Shown one piece after another: positions 1 to 11,200 of a DNA stretch of 64,000 bases. The DNA comes from Phanerochaete sordida (Eukaryota > Basidiomycota > Agaricomycetes > Polyporales > Phanerochaetaceae), in contig BPQB01000030.1 of the NCBI GenBank assembly GCA_019973155.2, positions 347,198-411,197 of the forward strand. Reading direction: 5' to 3'. Each line of letters begins with the position of its first letter. Position 1 is the first letter of the stretch. The notes beneath the pieces were generated by a model. That model did no database searches, was not told the DNA's origin, and worked only from the letters and a program-made list of their open reading frames with translations. A program made the position numbers and the translations under genes.

Positions 1-229
1 TCGATGTGCGTTGTACCTAGTAGCAAAAGCTCCCGGAAGACAAATGCGGACATTTAACATGATATATAGAACACATATAGTCACCGCTTTGACAATCCCA
101 TGCTATCTAGCAGCCAGCAGCGTCTTACGCCGCCCTCGACCCCCAACTTCCAAGCGGCTGCTCCAGAGAAGTTGCAGACCATGAGAAAGCAAAATGCCAA
201 TAAATTACGATGATAAGACATGTGAAAAA
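1..229. other. Left edge, no gene seen
   Basis: I see no supported coding exon, RNA or repeat here. Short frames on both strands look like chance. The boundary of repeat element A lies near 230. Confidence 0.4.
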
Positions 230-2165
230 AAGCATAACCTGCCAGCTTAGAGCAAGGGACGTGGCGGACGACGAACCGGTGTTGGAGCAGCGACTTAAAC
301 CGACAAAGCGGCAGGCGCTTGTCACGGCGATCCCGACGGCGGGATTGATGGCGGGCACGCGGCCAGAGGCGCCGACGTTGTGGCGTCAGATCCGCAGCGC
401 TTTGTTCCGCCTTCTTTCCCCTCCACCGTCAGCTTGTCGGCCTACTGATTTCGTCTACGACACTCTGGTCGCGTGCTCCATCCATCTCGTGAGACTATTC
501 GGTCTACGAAGCACAGGTAAGCTCTCAGTTTCGTGCGCCCTGCCGTTTCAGGCTGCGGCCGACCTTGTGAGTGACGTGGCCGGCTCTGGCCCACGAACCG
601 AACCGGGCGAACCGTCGGCAGCGGCTGCCGGCGAGCTGACCAGATGAGGAATGCCAATACGGCGAGGCGCGATCCTTCCCCTTCAGTGTCCGAAAGGGGA
701 CGACTTCTCGCCCAAGAAGCACGACGGGCGTCTGCTCATGTTCAACAGATCGGGGCTCGAGGAAGGCTGCTGTCGCTCCCGCTGCCTCTTGCCGGAATTC
801 CACAGCAATAAGGGTGAGTATTTTTACTTTTAATGATGAGAATAAGTCTGTCTTGTCTCAGGCATAGGTGACGGCGCGCCCTTGGCGGCGGAGGACGTCG
901 GGCAGCGGCGCGATTGAACTTTAATTGTCGATCGTGATGCGCTGCCCGCCTCCCTTCTCGTCCGCGGAGGGGCGGGAGAGCTTGTTGAACGGCAATAAAC
1001 AAGGAAAACGTGACCGAAACGTGACCGTCAACGCGTCGACGCGCCAGCCTCCGCCGCGAACATATAAATAGCGGCCCCCGCGCGCCCTTCTCCCCCACCG
1101 CTCCTCTCCTCTCCCCCGCTCCCCCCTCCTCTTCCCTGCGGCATCTCTCCTGGACTCCCTTGCACACCGACAGGGCTACATGGCGCCGGCGGGTGGGCGG
1201 CGCCCCCGGTTGCTGCACTGCCTGGCCAATGGACCCGGGGCGGCCCCCCGCCCCGGAGGTCGAGCGTGAGACGTGTGCTGGCGTCCGCCGTCGTCACTGC
1301 CGACCTCAACACAGTGTGTCGCGCCCTCGGGACGTCCGCTGTTGTTGCATAACAGCGCCGTGCCTTGAGCCGGATTCTGGTGGTTTCCCTTGTGTGCCTC
1401 ACGTGTGACTTCGACTCTGGCCATTTGGACTTCAATATTCTCGACCTTGGATCGTACCGCGGCTGGCCTTCCTCTCCCTGGACTGGATTCTCTGGGCACT
1501 CTGGACTCTGCTGGATGGCCGACCGACGCGGACAGGACTCCCCCTTGGGCCCCGCGGACCGGATCGCCGCGTGAACCTCCCTCCCTCCCTCCCTCTTTTA
1601 CAGACACCCTGCCAGACCGTTCTCACAGACTACCCCTCCCTCCACCTCCACCTCTGACTGACCTCTCCACAGACGGACTCCCTCACCGGGGGTCCCTGGC
1701 CTCGGACTACTGATACCTTTGCCTCCTCAGACCTCAACGCAAGGCCCGACCCCGCAAGCGCGCACTCAAGACCCAAGCCCTGCGCAGCGGGACCAAACCA
1801 AAGGTGAGTTATTACTCCAGCGATTGCGGTGTACCCGCAGTCGCTGGGGTGATAGCTCATCTTTGCTCGGTCTTCGACTGCGGCGACTTTGGTTTGGAGA
1901 CAGCCGCGGTTGAGCGCGCGTGCAAGGACGGGGAGCAGGGTCGTGGTGCGTCTTTCTTGCCTTTTATTCCATACACTAGTGACTTGTTTCGTAGCGACGC
2001 CCGCATGTATGCGCGTTTCCGCGACTCGCATTCCCTGAAGGTGAACCATTTCCTCGACGAACTCCAAGCGCTCACTCCATCTTACCTTGATCAGGCTCGC
2101 CGCCTGCTGCGCCGCGGCCCCGAGTACTCGAACAGCAGCAGGGCGCTCCACCAACTCCAGTCGAC
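230..2165 (+). repeat. GC-rich promoter-bearing repeat, element A (left copy)
   Basis: About 1.9 kb that recurs in inverted orientation at about 38690-40590. Conserved landmarks in both copies are a segment around GGCGCCGACGTTGTGGCGTC, a TATA box (CATATAAATA), a pyrimidine-rich start region, an ATGGCGCCGGCGGGTGG leader and a GTGAGT splice donor (GT at 1804 here) about 740 nt after the TATA box. No transposase, reverse transcriptase or long conserved frame is visible. The short frames are broken differently in each copy, so the DNA is probably non-coding. The similarity stops abruptly near 2165, next to a truncated P450. It could be a non-autonomous LTR-type element or a duplicated 5' gene region. 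I found no clear terminal repeats or target duplication. Confidence 0.7.
1061..1070 (+). promoter_or_regulatory. TATA box of element A, left copy
   Basis: CATATAAATA is followed by a C/T-rich stretch typical of fungal transcription starts. The same decamer and flanks occur in the inverted copy at 39768-39777. Confidence 0.55.
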
Positions 2166-2175
2166 CTCGTCGAAT

Positions 2176-3160
2176 CCCCAGAAAGCTGCACCGCATCTTC
2201 GCGGACGAAGATCACCACTCCGGACTATGCGCGCGCCAAGAAACACCAGAATTGCGTCGCCTCCCTCTTCTCGCGCAAAAAAAATCCTCGAGACGCAGCA
2301 CCTTGTCTAGCAATGCGTATGTGTCCTCCCTCTGCACTCGACCTGCGGCTGACAAACTCGAGAAGCTCGGCGACACCTGCACGAACATCAGCCCGCGCAT
2401 CGCGGCAGGCGCGCCCGTCGACGCCCCCAAGGCATTGCAGTGCGCCGCGCTTCCACGCGCCCGTCATAGTGGCAGCCCCCGACGCCATCTTCTGCCTGCC
2501 GCTCTGCAAGCACTTCCAGTGTGCCCACCGCCACGCGCTCTGCGACCAGATCCGCGCGGCGAAGGCCAGTTCCGCGCAGCGGCACGACGGCGAGCAGGTT
2601 ACAGCCTTCGACGAGCTCCCGAAGGTCCCGCGCGCTGCGCCCTCCGACGAAGCGACGCTGTGCCTCAGCGCACGCGACGGGCAACGCGCTCACTCTCGAC
2701 GCGATGCACTCGCTCACTGGAAACGCGGGCCACCCGCAGCTCACAAGCGCGCTCTCTCAGCCGCCGCGTCCCGAGGAACCCAAGCGGCTGCCGTACCTGG
2801 CGGGCGGCCCCGTGCGGCCGACGCGCCTGGCTCGTGGGCGCGCATACGCAGACGTCGGCCGCCAGGGCGTGCCAGCTCCCCATGGCCTAGGGCACGGCGT
2901 GGTGCAGCCCCCATGATGCGTGTCAAGCTTGCGAACGGGGTGCATTTCGCGGGCCACGCTGTCTCGCGCGGCGTACACGCCCTGTCCTCTTGTCGCTCCT
3001 ACAAGAACGCGGACGATGCGCAGATCGTCGCCGAAAGAGCAGCGTCCTCGTGTGCCTGGGCGCACGCCGCTTTCCCGCACGGCGCGCGCGCTGGCTAGGG
3101 CGTGGCCGGGGCGGTATACCGCCTCGTCCGCGGGAAACCGAGGAGCGTTGGCCCCGATAT
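2176..3160 (+). pseudogene. Decayed cytochrome P450, C-terminal part
   Basis: Translation across frames gives fragments that line up with the intact P450 at 42940-44763. They include KLHRIFADED (intact: KLYRGLADEE), YARAKK, a piece like LEDTCANIDAHIAAAQPVD (here LGDTCTNISPRIAAGAPVD), LCKHF, and a broken equivalent of the segment before the heme loop. The reading frame shifts many times, and no intact heme Cys motif or ExxR helix remains. The fragment begins in the middle of what is exon 3 in the intact gene, exactly where element A ends, so its 5' part is missing. It points toward the peptide pseudogene at 3583, the same convergent order as the intact P450 and the peptide gene on the right. 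Confidence 0.7.
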
Positions 3161-3489
3161 TTTGCGGATGGCCAACGATCCTAGGAGAGCGCTTTCGCGC
3201 AGGATATCGGATCTGAGGTGAGGCCCTTCGGCATCTCAAAGTGGCATCTTGTGCTCGCGCGCCGTAGGACGCTGCGCAAACCAAAGAACCGGGCTTCCTG
3301 TCCCTTGCTCACGAACGCTCGAGGATAACGGAACATGGACCAACAGGTATTTATAGCACCGGCTGGCGCTGTACCGCATTCTCGCGGACGAATCTTATGC
3401 GTGGTTCCACAGATGGCTTGTGGAACAGTTTGCTGGGACTCCGATGCGACGGATATGCGCGATGTGCGCTTTGCCTGCCGGCCTTGTTT

Positions 3490-3583
3490 TAGGTTGTGTC
3501 CATGCGACTAGTGAGTGCGCAGCAGGAGCTGGCGCGGCGCGCACGTAGGCACGGCGAGCAGAGCCGCCAAGCAAAGTGGAGTT
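3490..3583 (-). pseudogene. Relic of a small secreted-peptide gene (copy A)
   Basis: From an ATGCAACTCCAC start on the minus strand the DNA resembles exon 1 of the peptide genes at 5173 and 41332. It holds a Leu/Ala signal-peptide core (LAALLAV in one frame), then VRAAPAPAAHSLV in another frame, matching the VRATPTPIDHLAG segment of the family. Two frame changes separate these parts, so the copy is broken. It lies between the P450 relic and the intact peptide genes, where the duplicated order predicts it. Confidence 0.45.
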
Positions 3584-3889
3584 GCATCGTCGCTGAGCTT
3601 ACAGTTTCTCTCATTTTGGCTTTGTATGCTTACATATACGTAAGCTCACATGGACTCTATAGACGGCGAAATGCTATTTCGCGATCTGTCAAGAACAACG
3701 ATTGTGGGTTGCACAGGAGAGTGACGATTCAATCGATCTAGGAGTACCGGACACTGAACTCTGCTTGTGGCTACGACATTTGTCATGGTAAGCAATTTGA
3801 GACCACATCGTCGACGGGCTGCAACTCAAGCTCTGGGAAGGCCACAATTCTCGATCTTCGCCTCATATTCGAGGTCAAACTCCTTCGTC

Positions 3890-4161
3890 TCAATCCATAC
3901 AATGAACTCCTGCGTTACAAACTTTAGCGGCGCTCCAACGCATGACGATCAGCATACCTCCAAAGGGACACGGCCGCGGGATAATTGGTTTTGAGGGGAG
4001 CGGAGCCCGACCTGGTACATACGGTTAGGATTGCGGGTGAGATGTGGAGTACGGATCCACTATTCACCGGCGAGATGATCGACAGGAGATGGTGCAGCGT
4101 GAACGCCTGACATGCCAATGATCACAGCGAGGAGAGCGGAGGACACGACGGAGAAGTTCAT
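3890..4161 (-). CDS. Small secreted Cys-containing peptide, copy B (59 aa)
   Basis: Three exons, 4161-4068, 4011-3958 and 3921-3890, total 180 nt, and both introns are in phase 1. Residues 1-22 form a signal peptide ending in SGVHA. Next comes APSPVDHLAG, whose last Gly codon is split by intron 1. The short second part is basic and Pro-rich and ends PCPFGVCNAGVHCMD, with three Cys. A TATA box (GTATAAATAC on the minus strand, about 4217-4225) lies about 60 nt before the ATG. Exon 1 has the same length (94 nt) as copy E at 42379, and both proteins are 59 aa, so B and E are closest relatives across the inverted duplication. The function is unknown. It is too small for automatic gene finders. A secreted effector or a modified-peptide precursor is possible. 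Confidence 0.7.
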
Positions 4162-4900
4162 TGCTAGGTATGTTGCGGTGTTGCCAGTGGATAGTCTGCT
4201 CTGAGGTCGTCGTATGTATTTATACTTGTGCGGCATCTATCTGTGGCGCAGAACGTGTCTCACCGACTGTCGTAAAGACGATGGAACATCGAAAATAGAA
4301 CATATCGGCCACCGCGAATGGACGGAGGCGGCTTACTCTCGAGCCCTTTGAGGCAGCGCAGCTACCAATTGGTACACATACAACTCACGGAAGAACCTGC
4401 AGTTCTCAGGCTTACAATGCGGGTACCCCTCAACCGACCACTGATGTGCTCTTTGAGGCTAGGTCGGACTGCGCCTGCATTTTACGCTGTTCTACGATGT
4501 CGCCGGATACAAATAGACACCAGGGTACGTGGCCACGCGCTGCACATTTGAATCAGGCAGCCGTCGAGTACTCTCGCTTTTTGGCTCACTCCGCCTCCAG
4601 GCATTGCGGCTCTCTCCCTGTGTGGCTTCTCTGCAGGAGACGTGCATATGTACCTACATCCATGTTACGAAGATGTCGTCACCGCTACGAGACCCGAAAT
4701 TAAATAGCCATTGCCGGCTGCTTAGTTCGCATCGCACCAGGGTGTGTGTAGCAGATTCGCACTCGGTTTCACTCTCACCAAGTACATATGAAGGAAATCT
4801 GTAGTACCGTCTCCGATACGGCCGTTACAATCCAGCTACACAATGCGATTTGTAGAGTACATCGCAGTAGATGTACACCACAGCAACTCGACTAGATCAT

Positions 4901-5173
4901 CTAGCAGAGGTGCGCTAGATTGGGTACCGATGTTAGCGCTATAATTGCTCAGGAGCTGTTAACTTACACTTGATGCACGGCTCGGGGTCTCCGGTAGGTG
5001 TATGCACCGCGCGAGCGTCCACGGCACGGTCTGGTGGCCAAAATCAGCATTATCGGCCCAGAGCGGGATATAGACAACATACCGACGAGGTGTTCGACGG
5101 GCGTGGGCGTGGCATGCACGCTGCACACAACAAGCAGAGCAGCGAGTAAAGCGCAAGTGAAGGTGAACTGCAT
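4901..5173 (-). CDS. Small secreted peptide with C-terminal Cys pair, copy C (55 aa)
   Basis: Exons 5173-5083, 5030-4968 and 4914-4901 give 168 nt, and both introns are in phase 1. The N-terminus is a signal peptide (core CALLAALLVVCSVHA), then TPTPVEHLV. Intron 1 falls in the next codon. Exon 2 encodes DRAVDARAVHTPTGDPEPC, and the 14-nt exon 3 adds the final SHLC, so the product ends PEPCIKSHLC. The TATATATGCGCGG promoter element (about 5222-5229, minus strand) is identical in copy D, about 50 nt before the ATG. Copy D at 41332 has the same exon sizes within 3 nt and the same SHLC ending. That independent match is the main support for these tiny exons. The product is probably exported. Its role is unknown. 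Confidence 0.75.
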
Positions 5174-5554
5174 CGTCGAAGATATCTCGATGTTGACTTT
5201 ACCGCTGCAGGGTCGCCGCGCATATATACTTGCACGGCGTCGGTCAACCGTGAGCATGGTCTGCGAAGACGATCTCACTGCCTGTCACGCAGATAAGTTA
5301 TCGCAGAGGAGCGAAGGGAAGGGGAGTCAAACTGACTATGTTATTCAACAGCTTAGCCGCCGTGAGTGATGTTCTCTGCTCGGAAAAAGATGCACATCAC
5401 GCGTTCGTGACAGACGGCGCCGCACGACACGCGGTGTGCAGCGTCGGCAGGAACGTATGACCATTCTAGGAATCGGTGTTCTCGACATCGCTCGACATCG
5501 CCCCGAGGCTCGTTTCCGAGGAAACACCTGTGGCATACCTCCGCAGCTGGCGCG

Positions 5555-5945
5555 GACGACGCCCTACGTTTGTCCAGGTGAACGCCACAATGTGCCAGGA
5601 TAGTCGCACCCACATTGTATATCAAACTAGCTAAATATGCAAGCGACGTATGGCACAATCAGCTCAGAAAGCCATCGTGTATCTATTGGTAGGAAGTTCA
5701 GATACTTAGCGGAAGAGGAAACATCTCTCACTCGCCGTGGCCGTCGGGTGAAGTAACTTTAAGATTGGCCGTGTGCGTTTCTTGAGCACATGCTACAGGT
5801 GTATTTCAATGGCCTGATGAGGCGAGCAGGAAAGCTTATCCGGGCTTCCCAGACGGCAGGCGGCGCCAGAGAATACAGTGCTCACGTCGTAATTTGCGCT
5901 ACAAATTATCTAAAAGGGGATACAAATGTGTCAATACAGAGATGC
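5555..5945. other. About 400-bp insertion relative to the right arm
   Basis: The two arms align up to about 5553 and again from about 5945, while the right arm is continuous at 40935-40975. The extra 390 bases here, or their loss on the right, contain no supported gene. I could not see terminal inverted repeats or a target-site duplication. Confidence 0.45.
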
Positions 5946-6060
5946 GGGTGAACGGCGTGGGCTGTCTTCCCAACTGCACGCACTTCGAATATCAAGATCG
6001 CGCGACTTGTAACGCGCCACGTGAGACCTGTAGGCCTCAGCTGGGGAGCTCTCAAGCCAT

Positions 6061-6614
6061 GGTTAGAGATGCGACCAGTGCTATTGCGATAAGATCAACG
6101 ACCGCAAAGGCTGAAGGAGGAGAGGGCTCACTGTGCGGTTCCTGGTGGGATCGGAGAGCGGTGAGAACGGCTTGCCCAGCGCCGCGTTCTTAGCCATAGG
6201 GCCCCTGGCACCACTGAGACCCGAGAAACCTTTTACCGCGGTGGCGGCCTCGGGAAAATGACAGCCATCAGTAGAGGTACCTTTTCACCCAAGGCGCGCC
6301 GTAAAGGTAGAATCTGCAGCTCTTTTGTGCGCCTCTGAGTATGGATTACGTGATAATGTCTACGTCACGATTAGAACACACGGAGGCCTACACTGTGACG
6401 ACACTAGATTCCCCAATCATATGATACTCATTCGCCGGTGATGACTGGCCCGCGTAAAGCAGCGATACACTTCCAAAGTGAAGGAAACGACGCATGCAGA
6501 GCACAGCGCTCTCAGCCTTTGAATGCGGCCGTCCAAAGGTTTCTTGACATCCGAAATATATTACAGTAGTACGTGTGCAAGTAGCATGTCAGAGAAAGTT
6601 TGTCGACACGTCTG
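6061..6614. other. Intergenic, nothing recognised
   Basis: Between the left duplication arm and the frameshifted peptide gene. Only short, unsupported frames are present. Confidence 0.4.
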
Positions 6615-6934
6615 CTACAATTGAACCGTACGAGCGTGGGTGGCCTGGCACAGGTGGTCTGGCAAAGATTGAAGTGTCAGTGCCCCCGACGCTTTGGAAA
6701 TTGCCAGCTTACCCTTGCTACACGGCCGCTCAAGCGGGAGCGTGGACATCGCGACCGACGGCGACCCTTCCATTGAACGGATCTGAGAACTGCGTTGAGC
6801 AACGGCAGGTAGAGCTAATTACTGGGCGACATACCAATGGGCTGCGGCTCCTCAGGGGTAGGCTTGGCGTACGCGTGTATCCCCGACATGACAAGAAGGG
6901 CAGCAAGGAAAGTGTAGGTGAGGTTGAAGAGCAT
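6615..6934 (-). pseudogene. Small secreted-peptide gene, copy F, apparently frameshifted
   Basis: Exon 1 (6934-6835, 100 nt) encodes a signal peptide (core TFLAALLVMSGIHA) and AKPTPEEPQPIG. It ends in a phase-1 GTATGT donor as in the other copies. Exon 2 starts at 6782 and reads DPFNGRVAVGRDVHAPA before a stop. In the neighbouring frame the family motif is still present as ERPCSK followed by a GTAAGC donor. Exon 3 starts at 6658 with DHLC, matching the SHLC ending of copies C and D. One indel in exon 2 therefore explains the stop. The alternative is a 50-aa product without the Cys tail. A TATA box (GTATATATTCG, about 6981-6988) lies about 50 nt upstream. Confidence 0.55.
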
Positions 6935-6989
6935 TGTCAGAGATTTGCACGATGACTCGTCAGTGGCAAAGTCGTCGCGAATATATACC

Positions 6990-8231
6990 TACTGAACGAG
7001 TGGCATAGGCGCAGGCTGCCGACGACGGCAAGGCGGCGGTCCCACTACCTGTCAAAGAGATAGTATATCTGGCAGGGACGCAGTGAAGGATATTACCTGC
7101 ATTGATGTTCAACCAAGAATTTGCTTTCTCGCCTCTGCACAGTAACTGCATCAATATTTTGCCATTGCTGAAACACCCTCGGCCACACGCTGCTGGCTGT
7201 TTTTAGAACTGCGAGCGAACTCTGAGCTTGAGCTTTCGCGACATCTCTACGGACCTGGAAAACATAACATAGGACGTGCTGTCGCTATCAGAGGTGTCAG
7301 GGCTGATAGCATGACACTATATTCGCGCCTCGGCCTGGACAGGCAGAAAAAGCTGCGTAGCTGAACGGAGTCGACTTTAAAGGATTTGCCCCTGCGTACA
7401 TGAGAGCATCTTTTGCGGTGCTTCTGCGTCCATTTGACACGGATCAAGCAGAGGACAAAGTTCACTGTTCGATGTGAATTAGTTCGCACCTGCCAGGGAC
7501 ATCATCCGAATTTATGTCGCCACGACTGCGCTCCATCGACGGTGCCTCGACGAATGTGGCGAGTGTTCGTCCACGTCCGCGAGGGCCTTTCGGGAAGCCT
7601 ATCTTGCTACCAAAGCCGACGGATGGTATTGAACAGCTGCTTTCTGTGCCCGACAATACGCTGTGTATGATGGTTGGTGACATCAGGACCATGCCTTCCC
7701 GGGATGCCGACGGATACGACTCACTGACTTTGAGCTCAGGGGCTGGGCGAGATACTGCCTCTAGCGGGCTCTCTACCCGGTCATACAGGTGGTCATTCTT
7801 GTGGCCGATAAATGGCAGTAAGCTGAAGGTCGTTGAAATGCAAAAGACATAAAACCTGTATCACGAACCAGATTGAGTGTGGGATAGTCGCCTTGAAACG
7901 CGGTCAACGTTCCATGCTTCCCGCCAGCGGTGTTGGTTCACTCTCTCTTTCTAACCACCACCATGTCCTATCCACTCAACTTTGGCCAGCGCCGCCGCCT
8001 TGATGCCTGCGACGCACAAATGAACGAGAAAAGATGCGCTTGGTGACAACCATATGGTCGGCCGCCAACTCGGGCGACCGCGTCTCTTGATTGGGCCAAA
8101 CCCTTAGCTCAGACTCGCTGACTGTGAATGCCGCAGGGCTCCTACTCGCCTCGTAACCTTGTTTGCCCTGCAATGCTCTAGCAGCCTGTTCGCCGTGTTG
8201 GTCTTGACCAGAGCTTGCTTGGAGCCCTACC
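6990..8231. other. Intergenic, no supported gene
   Basis: A plus-strand frame from 7514 to 7852 (112 codons) and an overlapping minus-strand frame containing GFGSKIGFPKGPRGRGRT are both open. Neither has recognisable domains, splice structure or a promoter, so neither is called. The end of this stretch is the 5' region of the ABC transporter gene. Confidence 0.4.
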
Positions 8232-11200
8232 ATGGACGCTGCAGAGGCCAGCGAACGAGACCAGCCGACCCCGAACATGCAGGTCGACCTCGAGGCACAA
8301 GCGCACAGCTCTGTCTCGCCTACGAGAGCTTCAGTCTCAAGCGCACGAACTGCTGGGTCGCCAGAGGGGGAAGCCCTGGTGCGGACATGGACGGAAGGCA
8401 ATGAGAAGCAGGGGGTGGACGCGAAGGCGAGCGAGCCTGCTCTCGCGATGCCAGGGTTAGAGGGACAGCCAATCCTACAGCATGTAGTGAGTTCTTCAGA
8501 CGAACAGGAAGTCTTGCTTTCTCTGCCTCCTCCGCCCTCGTACGACGTCGCCGTGAACAACCTGTCAATCGCTGTGCCCCCGTTCCGCGCATACATCCCA
8601 ACGCCCATCCCAATCCCGATCCCCCAAGTCATCACCAACGCCGTCCGGGGCTCGAAGGGTTCAGAGAACCCTGGTACGAGTGCCGACGCCAGCGACGGGC
8701 TCATCATTCGCAATGTCAACGCCGTCGTTCATCGCGGAGAGGTCATGGCCATCATTGGCGGGTCCGGCTCGGGGAAGACGACACTCCTCCACGCGATAGC
8801 TGCTCGGCTCGGAAACCTGCCCATCGCGGAAGGCCATGTGTCTATCACTCCATCGTCTAGCGGTACAGGACAGGTCGGCACGCATCCGATGGGTGGTGAA
8901 GGGCACTTCAAAGGCATGAGCAAGGTTGTCGGCTTCGTGAGACAGCACGACTACCTTCTACCCCATCTCACCGGTGCGTTCACAATATGCAATACGTCAT
9001 CTGATCCTTGCTCATCTGCTCAATAGTGCGAGAGACGCTAAGCTACGCTGCACAGTTGCGCTTGCCGGCTTCTGTAGACAACAAGACGAAGCATCTGATT
9101 GTCGAACAGACGATCCAGGAACTTGGCCTTGCAGAAGCTGCAAATACAATTGTCGGAGGTGCAGGTCGCAAGGGTATCTCCGGTGGGGAGAAGCGTCGAC
9201 TTTCTATTGGATGTGTCCTAGTCAGCTTCCCATCCGTGCTCATTCTTGATGAGGTCACAACTGGTCTTGGTGGGTTCCACCTCGTGTGCACCGCGGATGT
9301 CTCCCCTGACGTAGCCTACAGATTCCTTCACTGCCTTCCAGCTTCTGGAGACTCTTGACCGTCTAGCGAAACGCGGGCGAACTATCATTCTCTCATTGCA
9401 CCAGCCCCGTTCAGATGCGTTCACGCTCTTCTCCCGCATCCTTCTCATGTCCCACGGGTCGGTCGTCTTCTCTGGTCCTACGTCACACTGCTTGCCGCAC
9501 TTCGCGCAGCTCGGCTTCCAGCCGCAAGAACGAACCAATCCGCTGGACTTCCTCATCGACGTTTCCAGCATCGATACACGTGACGAATTTAATGAACGCG
9601 AGAGCCGAGAACGCGTTGCGCGTCTGGTCCAGTGCTGGAAGGAGAGGGAGGCTATGAACGCCGACAAGGCTGCCCCGTCCAGCCCCGCGTCGCTTGGGTC
9701 CGCGGACGCCTCAGCGGATCCCGAGAAGCAAGTCGCCAAGGCCATCCCATCGACGACAAGCGACAAGCGCCCCAACATCCTACAGCAGACGGCGATTCTC
9801 ATCCCCCGCGCGTTCCAGAACATGATGCGCGGCTACCCCGAGCTCGTCGGGCACATTCTGCAGGCGGTAATTCTGGGTCTGCTCATGGGGCTCACGTTCT
9901 TCCAGCTCGGCGGGCAACCGAACGACATCCAGAGCCTCAAGACGCTCGCGTTCCAGGTTGTGCCCGTGTACGGTTACATGACCCAGGTCGTCTGGACGTT
10001 CAAGTGGTGCACGTCTCTCGTCGTCTTCGACCGCGAACGCGAGGACAACCTGTACTCGCCCGCGGCGTGGGTCCTCTCGGAGTTCTTTGCATGGCTGCCT
10101 ATGAACGTGTTTGCGCCGGCGATATATTCGATCATGGTCTACTTCATCTCCAACATGCGGCAGGATGACCTGCATTACAACTTTGGCGTGTTTATCATCG
10201 ACATGATCATGATCCAGCTTTGTCTGGTTGCTTGGTCCCTGTTTGCCGCCAGCATAGAGGTAAGTTATAGACACAGCTCGGTCGTCATTCTCTTGCTCAC
10301 ATCTATCTACAGCGTAGTTTTGCAAGAGCCTCTCTCCTGGGGAACGCCCTTGCCATCTTCTTCATCCTCTCGCCAGGCTACTTCATTATCAACGTCCCCG
10401 GATGGATTCGCTGGTTCCGCTGGATCTCTCCGCACTTCTTCTCCTTCCGCATCGTCATCATCTCGCAGTTCCGCAACCGCACCTTCTCCTGCGAGGGCGT
10501 CACAGGGCCTGCGCTCGCTCAGTGCTCGGGCGAGAACGTGCTCCGCGGGCTGCGCATCTCGCCCGCCGAACCCCTCTGGCCAATGTTCCTTGGCAACCTC
10601 GGCTTTCTGCTCGTCGTGACGACGCTCTCGTGGGCACTGCTCACTCTGTGGAAGCCAGGCGGCGTACGCCACGCCCAACGTGTCGCGGCCGACGCGAAGG
10701 GAAAGGAGGTCGGCGACGCCGAGATCGACATCGTGCGCGCGCGCGTCGACGTCGCCGCCACGAACGTCCGCCTCCTCCACGTCCGCCGCGCGCTCCCCTC
10801 CTTCTCCCGCGTCGAGACGCCGATCCTCACGGACATCAGCGCGCGGTTCCCCAGCGGCGAGGTCTCGGTCATCATGGGCCCCAGTGGCTCCGGCAAGAGC
10901 ACGTTCCTCAGGATGTGCGCGGGGCGGCCGATGAAGGGCGGACTGCTCAGCTCGTTTGAGGCGCATGGCGATATCAAGTTCAACGGTGTACCTGTCTCGA
11001 AGCGTACGAGGCATGTGTGTGCGTTCGTCGAGCAAGGTTCGTCGCGTCCCACGAAATAATGAGTTATTGCTGACATACGAGCGTAGATGACGACTACCAT
11101 CTGCCGGCTCTGACTGTGCGGGAGACTCTTCGTTTTGCGGCTATCATCAAGCTGCCAAGCACCGTCAGTCGCAAGCACAAGATCGCGCGCGCGGAAGAGG

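Larger units (their letters stand above)
4440..6060. repeat. Left arm of an inverted segmental duplication
   Basis: This stretch reads, with roughly three-quarters identity by eye, as the reverse complement of 40850-42040. Matching blocks are 4440-4530 with about 41970-42040 (intergenic), 4900-5280 with 41610-41220 (the peptide gene and its promoter), 5368-5553 with 41160-40975, and 5945-6060 with 40935-40850. The similarity continues outward at gene-order level: peptide copies B and E, then P450 sequence, lie beyond each arm. Confidence 0.7.

Noticed and set aside
210..647. 145-codon frame in element A
   Set aside because: Broken in the inverted copy at 40590. No domain.
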